Of a stretch of DNA of 18,645 nt, positions 1 through 6,724 are shown one piece after another; positions within the stretch are counted from its first letter, which is position 1; each line of letters starts with the position of its first letter. Where the stretch lies: assembly GCA_046760445.1 (NCBI GenBank), contig JBHIEE010000051.1, positions 1 through 18,645 of the forward strand, written 5' to 3'. The notes under the pieces are model-generated. The model ran no database searches, was not told the origin of the DNA, and saw nothing but the letters and a program-made list of their open reading frames with translations. The stretch is from JBHIEE01 sp046760445 (GTDB lineage Bacteria; Acidobacteriota; Aminicenantia; JdFR-78). The position numbers and the translations under genes are program-made.

Positions 1-590
1 ACTTCAAATCCAGCATCAAACAGCATTTTCAAACAAAGAGGACCAACAAAATCAAATACTTTTAAATTTGGAGTATCTTCGTCTGTTCCCATACAAAGGA
101 TCCCTTTCTTTTTACAGGCTTCTAAATCAACGTCGTCTTTCCTTACTTCCCAGGGTTCACACATTAAAGGAATCACAGCAGTATTTTTCATGGCTGAAAT
201 AAACTCTCGGTCTATCGGTCTAACGAAGCCAAGATTTGTAACTATATCAGCTTGATGTATTATTTTGGGAGTCTTTTCAAATAAAACCTCAATTTTGTCA
301 CCAATTTCATAAAATCTTGCGAACTTAAGGGTTAGCTCCGCAACTTCAGTTGCTTTCCCATAAATTGAATCTCTTGTGATAGCAAAGACTTTTTCTGCCT
401 TAGCCAAAGCCGCTATTATAGGTGTAACGACATAGTTTCCAGACGCGGCTTCAGTTAAGACCGTTAACCCACTGAGATTTAATCTAATGTCACTTATAGC
501 CTTATTCATCAAATTTTTTACTCTGTATGGATTTACTATTTTGTGGCTTTTCAAATATTCAATCAATCTCACACTTTTATTGTGACGCAT
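1..590 (-). CDS. Rossmann-like protein of the polysaccharide locus, 3' end outside window
   Basis: An open frame reads from ATG at 590-588 to the window edge (196 codons), so the C-terminus is missing. The visible part has a central stretch resembling an NAD(P)-binding Rossmann fold: TVLTEAASGNYVVTPIIAAL followed by AKAEKVFAITRDSIYG, then a hydrophobic strand ending ADIVTNLGF and another beginning TAVIPLMCEPWE. I do not recognise a named family, and the substrate is unknown. Its 5' end overlaps the upstream aminotransferase. If translation starts instead at GTG 572-570, the overlap is the 4-nt GTGA arrangement typical of translational coupling. No clear Shine-Dalgarno sequence supports either start. 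Position after an aminotransferase and a sugar epimerase suggests a role in making or activating a sugar of the surface polysaccharide (inference). Confidence 0.7.
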   Translation of the reverse strand, partial: MRHNKSVRLIEYLKSHKIVNPYRVKNLMNKAISDIRLNLSGLTVLTEAASGNYVVTPIIAALAKAEKVFAITRDSIYGKATEVAELTLKFARFYEIGDKIEVLFEKTPKIIHQADIVTNLGFVRPIDREFISAMKNTAVIPLMCEPWEVRKDDVDLEACKKKGILCMGTDEDTPNLKVFDFVGPLCLKMLFDAGFE

Positions 591-1681
591 TCACTCAACA
601 GATTTTCAGTAACTTTTCTTATATCTTTCTGCTTCATCTGTGTGTATATAGGCAAACATAGACTTTGTTTAAATACCTTATAAGAATTTTTTAGTTCACC
701 TTCCTTATAGTCATAATTCTTCTGATAGAAAGGTTGGCGATGAAGGGCATAAGTGCCAATAGTCGTTTCTATTTCCTTTCCTCTTAACTTTCTAATTACA
801 GAATCCCTATTTATTTGTTCATCTAATAAAACTACATAAGACTGATAAATATGCTTATTACCATTTGCCACAAAGGGAATACGCAAATTATCATTGTTTT
901 TCAATAGAGAATCATATAGTGCTGCGAGCTCCCTTCTTTTCTCAATTATTTCTTCTAATTTTTCCATCTGAATCCATCCCATTGCACCTTGAAAATCTGT
1001 CATTCGATAGTTAAAACCTGCATATTCAAAATAATATTTTCCATCCTTGTTTATCATTCCATGATTTCGTAGTGCGTTCACTTTTGCTGCTATACCTGGA
1101 TCGTTAGTCATAACCATCCCACCTTCTCCTGTAGTAATTGCTTTTCTCGGGTGAAAGCTAAAGCATCCAATGTCTCCTAACGTTCCACATTTTTTACCCT
1201 TATATTCTGCCCCTAATGCACAAGCAGCGTCTTCTATTACATCTAAATTATACCTCCTTGCAATCTCTAATATCGGATCCATCTCTGCAGATTGCCCAAA
1301 TAGATGAACTGGAATAATCGCCTTTGCCCTTGGTGTAATACTCTCTTCTATTTTTGCAGGGTCAATATTGTAGGTCTTTAAATCAATATCCACCAAAACA
1401 GGTTTAGCACCTACTAAAGCTATAACATTGCCAGTTGCTGGAAAAGTAAAATCAGGCAGTATCACTTCATCCCCTTTTTTTATTTCCAAAGCAATTAGAG
1501 ATAAGTGCAAGGCGGCGGTGCCAGAGCTGACAGCGATAGCATATTTAACATTTAGATACTCAGCTATCTTTAATTCAAACTTTTCTACGTTCTCACCTTG
1601 TGTCAAAAATCCGGACCTTAGTACTTTACCGACTTCTTTTATCTCTTCTTTGCCTAGTTCTGGTGTTGTCAATCTAATCAT
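569..1681 (-). CDS. DegT/DnrJ/EryC1/StrS family sugar aminotransferase
   Basis: This 370-residue protein has the length and motifs of PLP-dependent nucleotide-sugar aminotransferases. It shows SSGTAALHL (residues 52-60, cofactor phosphate region), VHLFGQ (125-130), EDAACALGAEY (150-160) with the Asp that contacts the PLP ring nitrogen, and FSFHPRKAITTGEGG (174-188), in which K180 is the expected Schiff-base lysine. It transfers an amino group, usually from glutamate, to a keto-sugar nucleotide. The start overlaps the upstream epimerase stop by 4 nt (ATGA) and has a strong AGGAGG site, so the two are translationally coupled and probably serve one sugar. It is a paralogue of the aminotransferase at 4855-6081 but lacks that protein's insertion. 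The exact substrate cannot be read from sequence. Confidence 0.93.
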   Translation of the reverse strand: MIRLTTPELGKEEIKEVGKVLRSGFLTQGENVEKFELKIAEYLNVKYAIAVSSGTAALHLSLIALEIKKGDEVILPDFTFPATGNVIALVGAKPVLVDIDLKTYNIDPAKIEESITPRAKAIIPVHLFGQSAEMDPILEIARRYNLDVIEDAACALGAEYKGKKCGTLGDIGCFSFHPRKAITTGEGGMVMTNDPGIAAKVNALRNHGMINKDGKYYFEYAGFNYRMTDFQGAMGWIQMEKLEEIIEKRRELAALYDSLLKNNDNLRIPFVANGNKHIYQSYVVLLDEQINRDSVIRKLRGKEIETTIGTYALHRQPFYQKNYDYKEGELKNSYKVFKQSLCLPIYTQMKQKDIRKVTENLLSECVTIKV

Positions 1682-2637
1682 TTAAGATTCCTCCTATACC
1701 ATTCTATTGTTCTTTTTATTCCTTCATCAAGATCGATTTTTGGCTCAAATCCAAGTATTTGTTTCGCCTTTTCGATACTTGGAATACGGAGTTCTACATC
1801 CACATAACCTTTTGGAACATGAATTATTTCAGATTTAGAATTTGTTAAATATTTAACTTTTTCTGCTAAACTCAAAATGGTGAGAGTTCCTCTTGGATTT
1901 CCTATATTAAACACTTCTCCTATTGCTTTATCTTTAGTTAAGCAAAGTAAAATAGCATCCACAATATCGTCAATGTAGCACCAGGAGCGTATCTGGTCAC
2001 CATCTCCATGGATTTCTATAGTCTGGTTATTTATGGCTTTTTTAATGAAACTATGAATAGCTCCTTCTCCCACTTGTCCAGGTCCATAAACATTAAAAGG
2101 GCGTATAGAAATTGCGGGCAATCTAAATTCTTTATAATAGCTATAAGCGAGATGTTCACCAGCCAATTTGCTTGTAGCATAAACCCATCTTGCTTCACCT
2201 ACAGGTTGAAGATTTGTGGAATCCTTCTCCTCTGATTTGTAGGCATAAGACCCAAAAACTTCACTAGTAGAGAAATCTAGAAATCTTTCAACCTTATTTA
2301 AAGTCATTGATGCTTCCAGTACATTATGAGTCCCTATAATATTTACTTTCATTGTAGTTACAGGGCTCTTTATAACTGAATCAACTCCAGCAATTGCAGC
2401 CATATGAATTACAATATTGGCTCCTTTAATGCTTTCCTTTAGTTTTTTAATATCCAGAACATTACCTTTAATCACTTTAATATTAGGATGAGTTTCTAAG
2501 TCACTATTTTTTAAAGCATTTCTATGAAAATTGTCATAAATTATTATCTTGTTGTTGTCCTTCAATCGTGCTGCTAAAGCAGTTCCTATGAATCCCGCCC
2601 CCCCAGTAATAAATATTAGCTTTCCTTCAATAATCAT
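1678..2637 (-). CDS. NAD-dependent sugar epimerase/dehydratase (extended SDR)
   Basis: The 319-residue protein is an extended short-chain dehydrogenase acting on a nucleotide sugar. It has the NAD-binding motif TGGAGFIG at residues 11-18, the STSEVFG segment (123-129) carrying the catalytic Ser/Thr position, and the YxxxK pair Y153-K157 in VYATSK. SIRPFNVYGPGQ in the second half is typical of UDP-glucose 4-epimerase and dTDP-glucose 4,6-dehydratase relatives. Which reaction it performs (4-epimerisation, 4,6-dehydration or decarboxylation) cannot be decided by eye. It begins 51 bp after the wbpI-like gene with no clear ribosome binding site, and its stop overlaps the next aminotransferase start. 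Together with that aminotransferase it probably forms a keto-sugar and then an amino sugar. Confidence 0.92.
   Translation of the reverse strand: MIIEGKLIFITGGAGFIGTALAARLKDNNKIIIYDNFHRNALKNSDLETHPNIKVIKGNVLDIKKLKESIKGANIVIHMAAIAGVDSVIKSPVTTMKVNIIGTHNVLEASMTLNKVERFLDFSTSEVFGSYAYKSEEKDSTNLQPVGEARWVYATSKLAGEHLAYSYYKEFRLPAISIRPFNVYGPGQVGEGAIHSFIKKAINNQTIEIHGDGDQIRSWCYIDDIVDAILLCLTKDKAIGEVFNIGNPRGTLTILSLAEKVKYLTNSKSEIIHVPKGYVDVELRIPSIEKAKQILGFEPKIDLDEGIKRTIEWYRRNLK
1690..1695 (-). promoter_or_regulatory. Strong Shine-Dalgarno AGGAGG for the downstream aminotransferase
   Basis: On the minus strand AGGAGG lies inside the last codons of the epimerase gene, 8 nt before the ATG at 1681-1679. It is the clearest ribosome binding site in the window. 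Many other genes here (wbpA-like, nusG-like, secA, both MNT genes) have no obvious one. Confidence 0.85.
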
Positions 2638-2688
2638 ATTTAACTTTTTATGAAAAAGAGATAAAAAATTGGAATTTGAATATTAAAT

Positions 2689-3870
2689 TCATTTATTAAT
2701 CATTGAAATAACATTTATTATTCTCTTTGCTGTTTTTCCATCCCAGGCCTGAGGAATTTTATAATTCAGATTTTTGCCTTTTAATATTTTGAAACATTCT
2801 TTTATAATTTTTTGCTCATTATTATGGACTAATACATTTGTCCCTTGACTGATTGTAATAGGGCGTTCCGTGGTACTTCTAAGAGTTAAACAAGGAATCC
2901 CAAGAAAGGTTGTTTCCTCTTGAATTCCCCCTGAATCTGTCAGAACAAATTTAGAATGAAACATTAAATTAAGGAAATCAAGATACCCAAGCGGGTCAAT
3001 AAGATAGATACCTTTATTAAGGGGTTGCATTTTCTCCTTATTTAAATTTACAAATAACTTATTCAATTTAAATTTGTTAATCATTTTTTGAGTCCTCAAA
3101 TGAGCTGGAAAAATTATGGGAATTTTTTGGGAAACCTCTTTTAATGCTCGAATTATTCTTTGAAATGAATTTAGATCATCAACATTCGAGGGACGATGGA
3201 GAGTTAGTATCGAATATTGGCTCACTATTTTATCGTTTTCTGAAAGACTTATTCTCTCGAGAATTGAAGATTTTTTTGCCTTGGATAGGTTAAAAAGAAG
3301 ATTATCAATCATAATATTGCCTACAAAGAAAATCTTTTCTTTTCTTATACCTTCTTTAATCAAATTTTCATTAGCATCTTGAGATGGGGTGAATAAGAAA
3401 TCGGAAATTTGGTCTGTAAGAATGCGGTTTATCTCCTCCGGCATCATCCGATCAAAACTGCGTAGGCCAGCTTCAATATGAGCAATTAAGGGCTTTTTTC
3501 CATTTTTGTAAGTAATTTTCGTTGCGACTAAACCGCAAGCTAAAGTAGAATTGACATCTCCCACTACTACAACTATATCAGGTTTTTCATTCCACATAAC
3601 CTTTTCAAACTCGATCATAATTTTTCCAGTTTGTTCTCCATGATTGCCGGAGCCCACACCTAAATAAATATCCGGATCTGGAATTTCCAATTCTTTAAAA
3701 AAAACTTTTGACATTTCATAATCATAATGCTGGCCAGTGTGGACTATTTTAAATTCAATTATCGTACCAAGATTTCTTCCATTATGTGCTCTTATGGCTC
3801 GAACTAAGGGGGCAATTTTCATAAAATTAGGTCTTGCTCCCCCGACAAGTATAACTCTTAATAGTTTCAA
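2689..3870 (-). CDS. wbpI: Non-hydrolysing UDP-GlcNAc 2-epimerase family, WbpI-like
   Basis: The 393-residue protein matches the WecB/WbpI family of UDP-N-acetyl-hexosamine 2-epimerases in length and motifs: GARPNFMKIAPL near the N-terminus (residues 11-22), HTGQHYD (44-50), GDVNST (104-109), HIEAGLRSFDRMMPEEINR (131-149), and a C-terminal UDP-binding block with DSGGIQEE and RPITISQGTN. The family is a GT-B-fold cytoplasmic enzyme. Because the other UDP-ManNAc3NAcA genes lie upstream, the likely role is the last step, epimerising UDP-GlcNAc3NAcA at C2 (inference). An ordinary WecB acting on UDP-GlcNAc is the alternative. The start is TTG at 3870-3868, chosen because the family begins immediately before the first beta strand and no ATG lies upstream in frame. 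Confidence 0.93.
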   Translation of the reverse strand: MKLLRVILVGGARPNFMKIAPLVRAIRAHNGRNLGTIIEFKIVHTGQHYDYEMSKVFFKELEIPDPDIYLGVGSGNHGEQTGKIMIEFEKVMWNEKPDIVVVVGDVNSTLACGLVATKITYKNGKKPLIAHIEAGLRSFDRMMPEEINRILTDQISDFLFTPSQDANENLIKEGIRKEKIFFVGNIMIDNLLFNLSKAKKSSILERISLSENDKIVSQYSILTLHRPSNVDDLNSFQRIIRALKEVSQKIPIIFPAHLRTQKMINKFKLNKLFVNLNKEKMQPLNKGIYLIDPLGYLDFLNLMFHSKFVLTDSGGIQEETTFLGIPCLTLRSTTERPITISQGTNVLVHNNEQKIIKECFKILKGKNLNYKIPQAWDGKTAKRIINVISMINK

Positions 3871-3892
3871 TTTTGTATTATTAATCAGAATC

Positions 3893-4015
3893 TTATAATT
3901 TATTAACTAAGTTTTGTAAGAGCTCTTTAGGGGTTTTTTCGACAATTTTTTGGTTGTAGTTTTTTTCATTCGGATTCACTATAGGATAAAAAATTGGAGA
4001 CTTCCCATAAACTTT
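3893..4015 (-). pseudogene. Possible C-terminal remnant of an unidentified protein
   Basis: A 40-codon stretch is open between two stops but has no start codon. It reads protein-like, with a Pro-rich beginning around SPIFYPIVNPNE and an amphipathic end KTPKELLQNLVNKL, finishing 22 bp before the wbpI-like start. It could be the tail of a degraded glycosyltransferase or other locus gene, or chance in AT-rich DNA. No family is recognised. Confidence 0.25.
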
Positions 4016-4080
4016 TTAACATAATAAGAGAAACAATTTTTAAAAATTGTGTGAATACGCCTTATACTAGCAATTTTTTA

Positions 4081-4365
4081 TTATATTTTTGTTATTCTAA
4101 AAATAACAGTTCCTCCACCAGTGTATTTGCAAGGGTTAAGACATTGGATATAAGCCTCATTATTGTCCATGCTTAATCCAAGTTCCTTTGGAGAGATTCC
4201 CTTACTTAATGCAACATAATAAGGCATTATTGAGGCAAGCGAATGCATGCAAATGAGACCTATTGTTTTGAGTTTATAGCCATTTAAAATATAAAATTTA
4301 TCACCTTTTTTATAAACTGGACAATTCTCTTTAATTTCGAAAACTTCTACTTTTAAATTAAACAT
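4081..4365 (-). CDS. TIGR04076 family small protein, function unknown
   Basis: The 94-residue product carries the recognisable features of TIGR04076: an N-terminal CPVYKKGDKF segment (residues 15-24), a central ICMHSLASIMPYYVALSKGI block (38-57), and a C-terminal AYIQCLNPCKYTGGGTVIF stretch. Four cysteines (C15, C39 and the two near residues 75-79) could bind a metal, but no function is established. Similar proteins often occur as stand-alone cytoplasmic polypeptides. There is no signal peptide, no membrane helix and no clear ribosome binding site. It lies among polysaccharide genes between the four-helix-bundle gene and the wbpI-like gene and has no evident role in sugar synthesis, so it is probably an accessory insertion. 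Family membership is firm; function is unknown. Confidence 0.85.
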   Translation of the reverse strand: MFNLKVEVFEIKENCPVYKKGDKFYILNGYKLKTIGLICMHSLASIMPYYVALSKGISPKELGLSMDNNEAYIQCLNPCKYTGGGTVIFRITKI

Positions 4366-4368
4366 TTA

Positions 4369-4440
4369 TCAGGTTTTTATAGTTTCTCAGGTTTTTCTTG
4401 TTTCTCTGGTTTGTTCTGAGTCTTTTGTTTCCACTGTCTC
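4369..4440. repeat. Nonanucleotide-period array, 8 units
   Basis: Eight consecutive 9-bp units in phase, such as TCAGGTTTT, TCTTGTTTC and TCTGGTTTG, with a conserved core near GTTT. It fills almost the whole gap between the TIGR04076 gene and the four-helix-bundle gene. A related array lies at the other end of the latter. Confidence 0.75.
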
Positions 4441-4450
4441 TCATTTTCCT

Positions 4451-4801
4451 TTAGAACTTTATGAGCCCTGAAATCATTTTAGCTGTTTTATCTGCCTGAT
4501 TGTATACTTCTTTAAATTTTTCTTGCTGGATATATCCCTGATCTAAAGCAACATAGAGATGGCTTTGAACTTCTGCTGTAGAAGACATAGCAATAAAGAG
4601 AAACTGAATAAACTCTTTGTTTGACCTTCTTATGAAACCCTCAGCAATGTTTGCCATAACAGACGAACTTGCTGCCTGAGTTTGACTTGATAAGCGAAGA
4701 TCTTTCTTAAAAGCTCCATTTGTTGTGATAGTATACACCGTATTGACAAGCTTTCTAGCTTCTTGCCAGCAGTGAAGATTTTCAAATTTGGTTATTTTCA
4801 T
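4451..4801 (-). CDS. Four-helix-bundle protein, S23 / 23S rRNA intervening-sequence type
   Basis: The 116-residue protein matches the four-helix-bundle family TIGR02436. It opens with FENLHCWQEARKLVNTVY (residues 6-23), has the hallmark SSVMANIAEGFIRRSNKEF (46-64), and continues with SSTAEVQSHLYVALDQGYI (73-91). Founding members were found encoded inside 23S rRNA intervening sequences, and structural relatives include the Avd accessory protein of diversity-generating retroelements. No rRNA, reverse transcriptase or variable repeat is visible here, so this is a stand-alone copy of unknown function. Length is normal and the frame is intact. It is bracketed by 9-bp-period repeat arrays on both sides, and it sits between two enzymes of one pathway, which suggests acquisition as a cassette (inference). 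Confidence 0.9.
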   Translation of the reverse strand: MKITKFENLHCWQEARKLVNTVYTITTNGAFKKDLRLSSQTQAASSSVMANIAEGFIRRSNKEFIQFLFIAMSSTAEVQSHLYVALDQGYIQQEKFKEVYNQADKTAKMISGLIKF

Positions 4802-4802
4802 G

Positions 4803-4856
4803 TTCTTTGGTCTATTTAGTTTATCTGGTTTGTTTGCCCCTTGGCTCTATTGGTTC
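4803..4856. repeat. Nonanucleotide-period array, 6 units
   Basis: Six 9-bp units in phase, for example TTCTTTGGT, TTATCTGGT and TATTGGTTC, run from the four-helix-bundle start to the wbpE-like stop codon. The words resemble those of the array at 4369-4440 in the same orientation, so the small gene has direct arrays on both flanks. Confidence 0.65.
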
Positions 4857-6081
4857 ATAAATGTTTATAAAACTCATTATAAAATTCTGATATTTTTTGA
4901 ACTATATATTCTTTCTGCTCGTTATTCAGCTCAGGATAGACCGGGAGTGATAAAACAGTTTCTGAAGCTTCTTCTGAAACTGGTAAATCTCCTCTTTTAT
5001 AGCCTAAATTTTTAAAACATTCTTGAAGATGAAGAGGAAGAGGATAGTATATTTCTGTCCCAATACCATTTTCTTTAAGAAATTCTCTAAGTTTGTCTCT
5101 CGCTTTAGCACGAATAGTGTACTGATTATAAATATGACAATTTTTATCACCGTTGTTTTTATAAACTGGAATAGGAGTTTTTATGAATTCTTTTTCTTCC
5201 AGACCTAATTCCTTAAATCTTTTATCGTAGTACTCTGCATTTTTTCTTCTTTTTTGAGACCACTGGTCTAAATATTTTAATTTTACATTTAAAACTACTG
5301 CTTGAAGTGCATCTAATCTAAAATTGCCCCCAACTATTTTATGATAATATTTTGGCTCTGAACCATGAACTCTAAGAATTTTTATTTTCTCATAAAGATT
5401 CTCATCATTTGTTACGACCATTCCTCCATCGCCATATCCACCAAGATTTTTAGAAGGGAAAAAAGAAAAGATCCCTACATTACCTATTGAACCGGCTTTC
5501 TTAGATGTGAAATGTGAAAGGTGAAATGTGAAAGGGGGGTTTTGGGTTTTTGAGGGGTTTTCTGTTGTTTTCTTACTGTATGGATATTCTGCACCGATGG
5601 ATTGAGCTGCATCTTCAATGACATAGAGATTGTATTTTTTGGCGATTTCCATAATAGGATCCATGTCTGCACACTGACCAAAAAGGTGAACTGGTATTAT
5701 TGCTTTAGTCTTTTTAGTTATAGCTTCTTCAATTTTATTAGGGGCAATGTTATAAGTTACAGGGTCAATGTCTACAAAAACTGGAATAGCATTGAGCCTT
5801 GCTATTACTCCTGCTGTTGAAAAAAAGGTGAATGGAGTAGTGATAATTTCATCGCCTGGTTTAATATCCAATGCCATTAGTGAAACAAGGAGTGCATCTG
5901 TTCCAGATGATACTCCAACTGCATATTTGGTTCCTGAATAAGCAGCTATATTTTTCTCTAATTCTTCTACTTTTGGACCCAATATAAAATGTTGGGATTC
6001 TAATACTTCTTCTACAGCTGTTTTTATTTCTTCCTTAATTGTTGAATATTGTGCTTTTAAATCAAGAAGAGGAATATTCAT
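4855..6081 (-). CDS. wbpE: WbpE-like UDP-3-keto-sugar aminotransferase with in-frame insertion
   Basis: The 408-residue protein is a DegT-family PLP aminotransferase with SSGTDALLVSLMAL (residues 58-71), PVHLFGQCADMDP (130-142), EDAAQSIGAEY (156-166) and FSFFPSKNLGGYGDGG (205-220), where K211 should form the Schiff base. In the UDP-ManNAc3NAcA pathway WbpE converts the 3-keto sugar acid to the 3-amino form using glutamate. Neighbouring WbpA/B/D/I-like genes support that assignment. Residues 167-194 are an extra Lys/Thr/Pro-rich segment containing FTFHLSHFTS between motifs that are normally about four residues apart. It is encoded by heptamer-repeat DNA plus a G-rich stretch. The frame remains open and the catalytic motifs are intact, so the enzyme may still work. 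Other DegT sugar substrates cannot be excluded. Confidence 0.9.
   Translation of the reverse strand: MNIPLLDLKAQYSTIKEEIKTAVEEVLESQHFILGPKVEELEKNIAAYSGTKYAVGVSSGTDALLVSLMALDIKPGDEIITTPFTFFSTAGVIARLNAIPVFVDIDPVTYNIAPNKIEEAITKKTKAIIPVHLFGQCADMDPIMEIAKKYNLYVIEDAAQSIGAEYPYSKKTTENPSKTQNPPFTFHLSHFTSKKAGSIGNVGIFSFFPSKNLGGYGDGGMVVTNDENLYEKIKILRVHGSEPKYYHKIVGGNFRLDALQAVVLNVKLKYLDQWSQKRRKNAEYYDKRFKELGLEEKEFIKTPIPVYKNNGDKNCHIYNQYTIRAKARDKLREFLKENGIGTEIYYPLPLHLQECFKNLGYKRGDLPVSEEASETVLSLPVYPELNNEQKEYIVQKISEFYNEFYKHL
5506..5533. repeat. Heptanucleotide array inside the wbpE-like gene
   Basis: Four contiguous heptamers on the plus strand, TGTGAAA twice, GGTGAAA, TGTGAAA, are identical in kind to the intergenic arrays. 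They are followed by a G-rich run (GGGGGG, GGG and GGGG tracts separated by T runs) at 5534-5561. Together they encode the surplus residues 167-194 of the aminotransferase. Confidence 0.85.
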
Positions 6082-6166
6082 ATTAACTTCTTTTTATAAA
6101 TTCTAAATTCTAATTTCTAAATAATAACAAAATCCAAAAGTTTAAGTAATTCACTGTGGTCCTATC

Positions 6167-6559
6167 TCATTTTAAGTGAGTAAATCCCTCTCCCTTGACG
6201 GGAGGGGTGAGGGGAGGGTGAGATAAACAATTTTTCTTTATCACCTCTAATACCCCCTCTATATTAGTTAACACTTCATTGTTCCAAAACCTTAAAACTT
6301 TAAAACCCTGCCTTTCAACCCATATGTTCCTTTCATTATCCTTCTCCTTTTCTACTGCATGTTGTCCGCCATCTACTTCAATTACTATACCTTTTTCAAA
6401 ACAAACAAAATCCAAAATATATTTACCAACTGGTTGTTGTCTCCTAAATTTAAGCCCTTCTAACTGTCTTGCTCGCAAATGCTTCCATAATAACCTTTCT
6501 GCATCGGTTGACCTTTTTCTGAGATTTTTTGCTAACTTTATAAGGTTATTATTACTCAT
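6167..6559 (-). CDS. DUF559 endonuclease-like protein
   Basis: The 130-residue product is a DUF559 protein, a small domain related to very-short-patch-repair-type nucleases. Recognisable are LRKRSTDAERLLWKHLRARQ (residues 13-32), KFRRQQPVGKYILDFVC (37-53) and VIEVDGGQHA (59-68), then VLRFWNNEVLTNIEGVLEVI. D50, E61, D63 and H67 are candidate active-site residues. The biochemical role of the family is not settled. Its last 18 residues, with PPLTPPVKGEG, are encoded by a GC-rich palindromic repeat, and a similar palindrome in inverted orientation lies just upstream, supplying GTGAGGGG as a possible ribosome binding site before the ATG. The gene separates the wbpB/D- and wbpE-like genes and has no evident role in sugar synthesis. 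It looks like an independently mobile cassette (inference). Confidence 0.88.
   Translation of the reverse strand: MSNNNLIKLAKNLRKRSTDAERLLWKHLRARQLEGLKFRRQQPVGKYILDFVCFEKGIVIEVDGGQHAVEKEKDNERNIWVERQGFKVLRFWNNEVLTNIEGVLEVIKKNCLSHPPLTPPVKGEGFTHLK
6187..6226. repeat. GC-rich palindromic repeat, downstream copy
   Basis: Arms CTCCC (6190-6194) and GGGAG (6200-6204) around TTGAC form a hairpin that extends outward with one G-T pair. The sequence continues into GGGGTGAGGGG words. It is the inverted counterpart of the element at 6566-6602 and forms the 3' coding end of the DUF559 gene. Confidence 0.75.
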
Positions 6560-6565
6560 CTTTTA

Positions 6566-6602
6566 ACCCCTCACCCTAACCCTCTCCCTCAAGGAGAGAG
6601 GG
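6566..6602. repeat. GC-rich palindromic repeat, upstream copy
   Basis: The plus strand reads CCCCTCACCCTAA followed by a hairpin with arms CCCTCTC (6580-6586) and GAGAGGG (6596-6602). Its reverse complement matches the element at 6187-6226 apart from a small gap. The DUF559 gene is therefore flanked by inverted copies. Confidence 0.75.
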
Positions 6603-6660
6603 AACCTGATGCCTCTCACCATCACTCTATGGAGTAAGTTTCATTATGCTACAGTGCATG

Positions 6661-6682
6661 CCTTCTCCCACAAGGGAAGAGG
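6661..6682. repeat. Third, diverged copy of the palindrome
   Basis: CCTTCTCCC and GGGAAGAGG around ACAA form an imperfect hairpin with the same CTCCC...CAAGGG core as the two copies flanking the DUF559 gene. Nothing else is recognisable between 6603 and 6724. Confidence 0.5.
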
Positions 6683-6724
6683 AAACTTATTATCTTACAA
6701 CCTCATTTTAAGAAAGAACCTTCA

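Noticed and set aside
4451..4801. Diversity-generating retroelement, because the four-helix protein resembles Avd
   Set aside because: No reverse transcriptase, template repeat or variable repeat is visible in the window.
5534..5561. G-quadruplex in the wbpE-like gene
   Set aside because: Only three clear G-tracts are present with long T loops, so a stable four-tract structure is not well supported.
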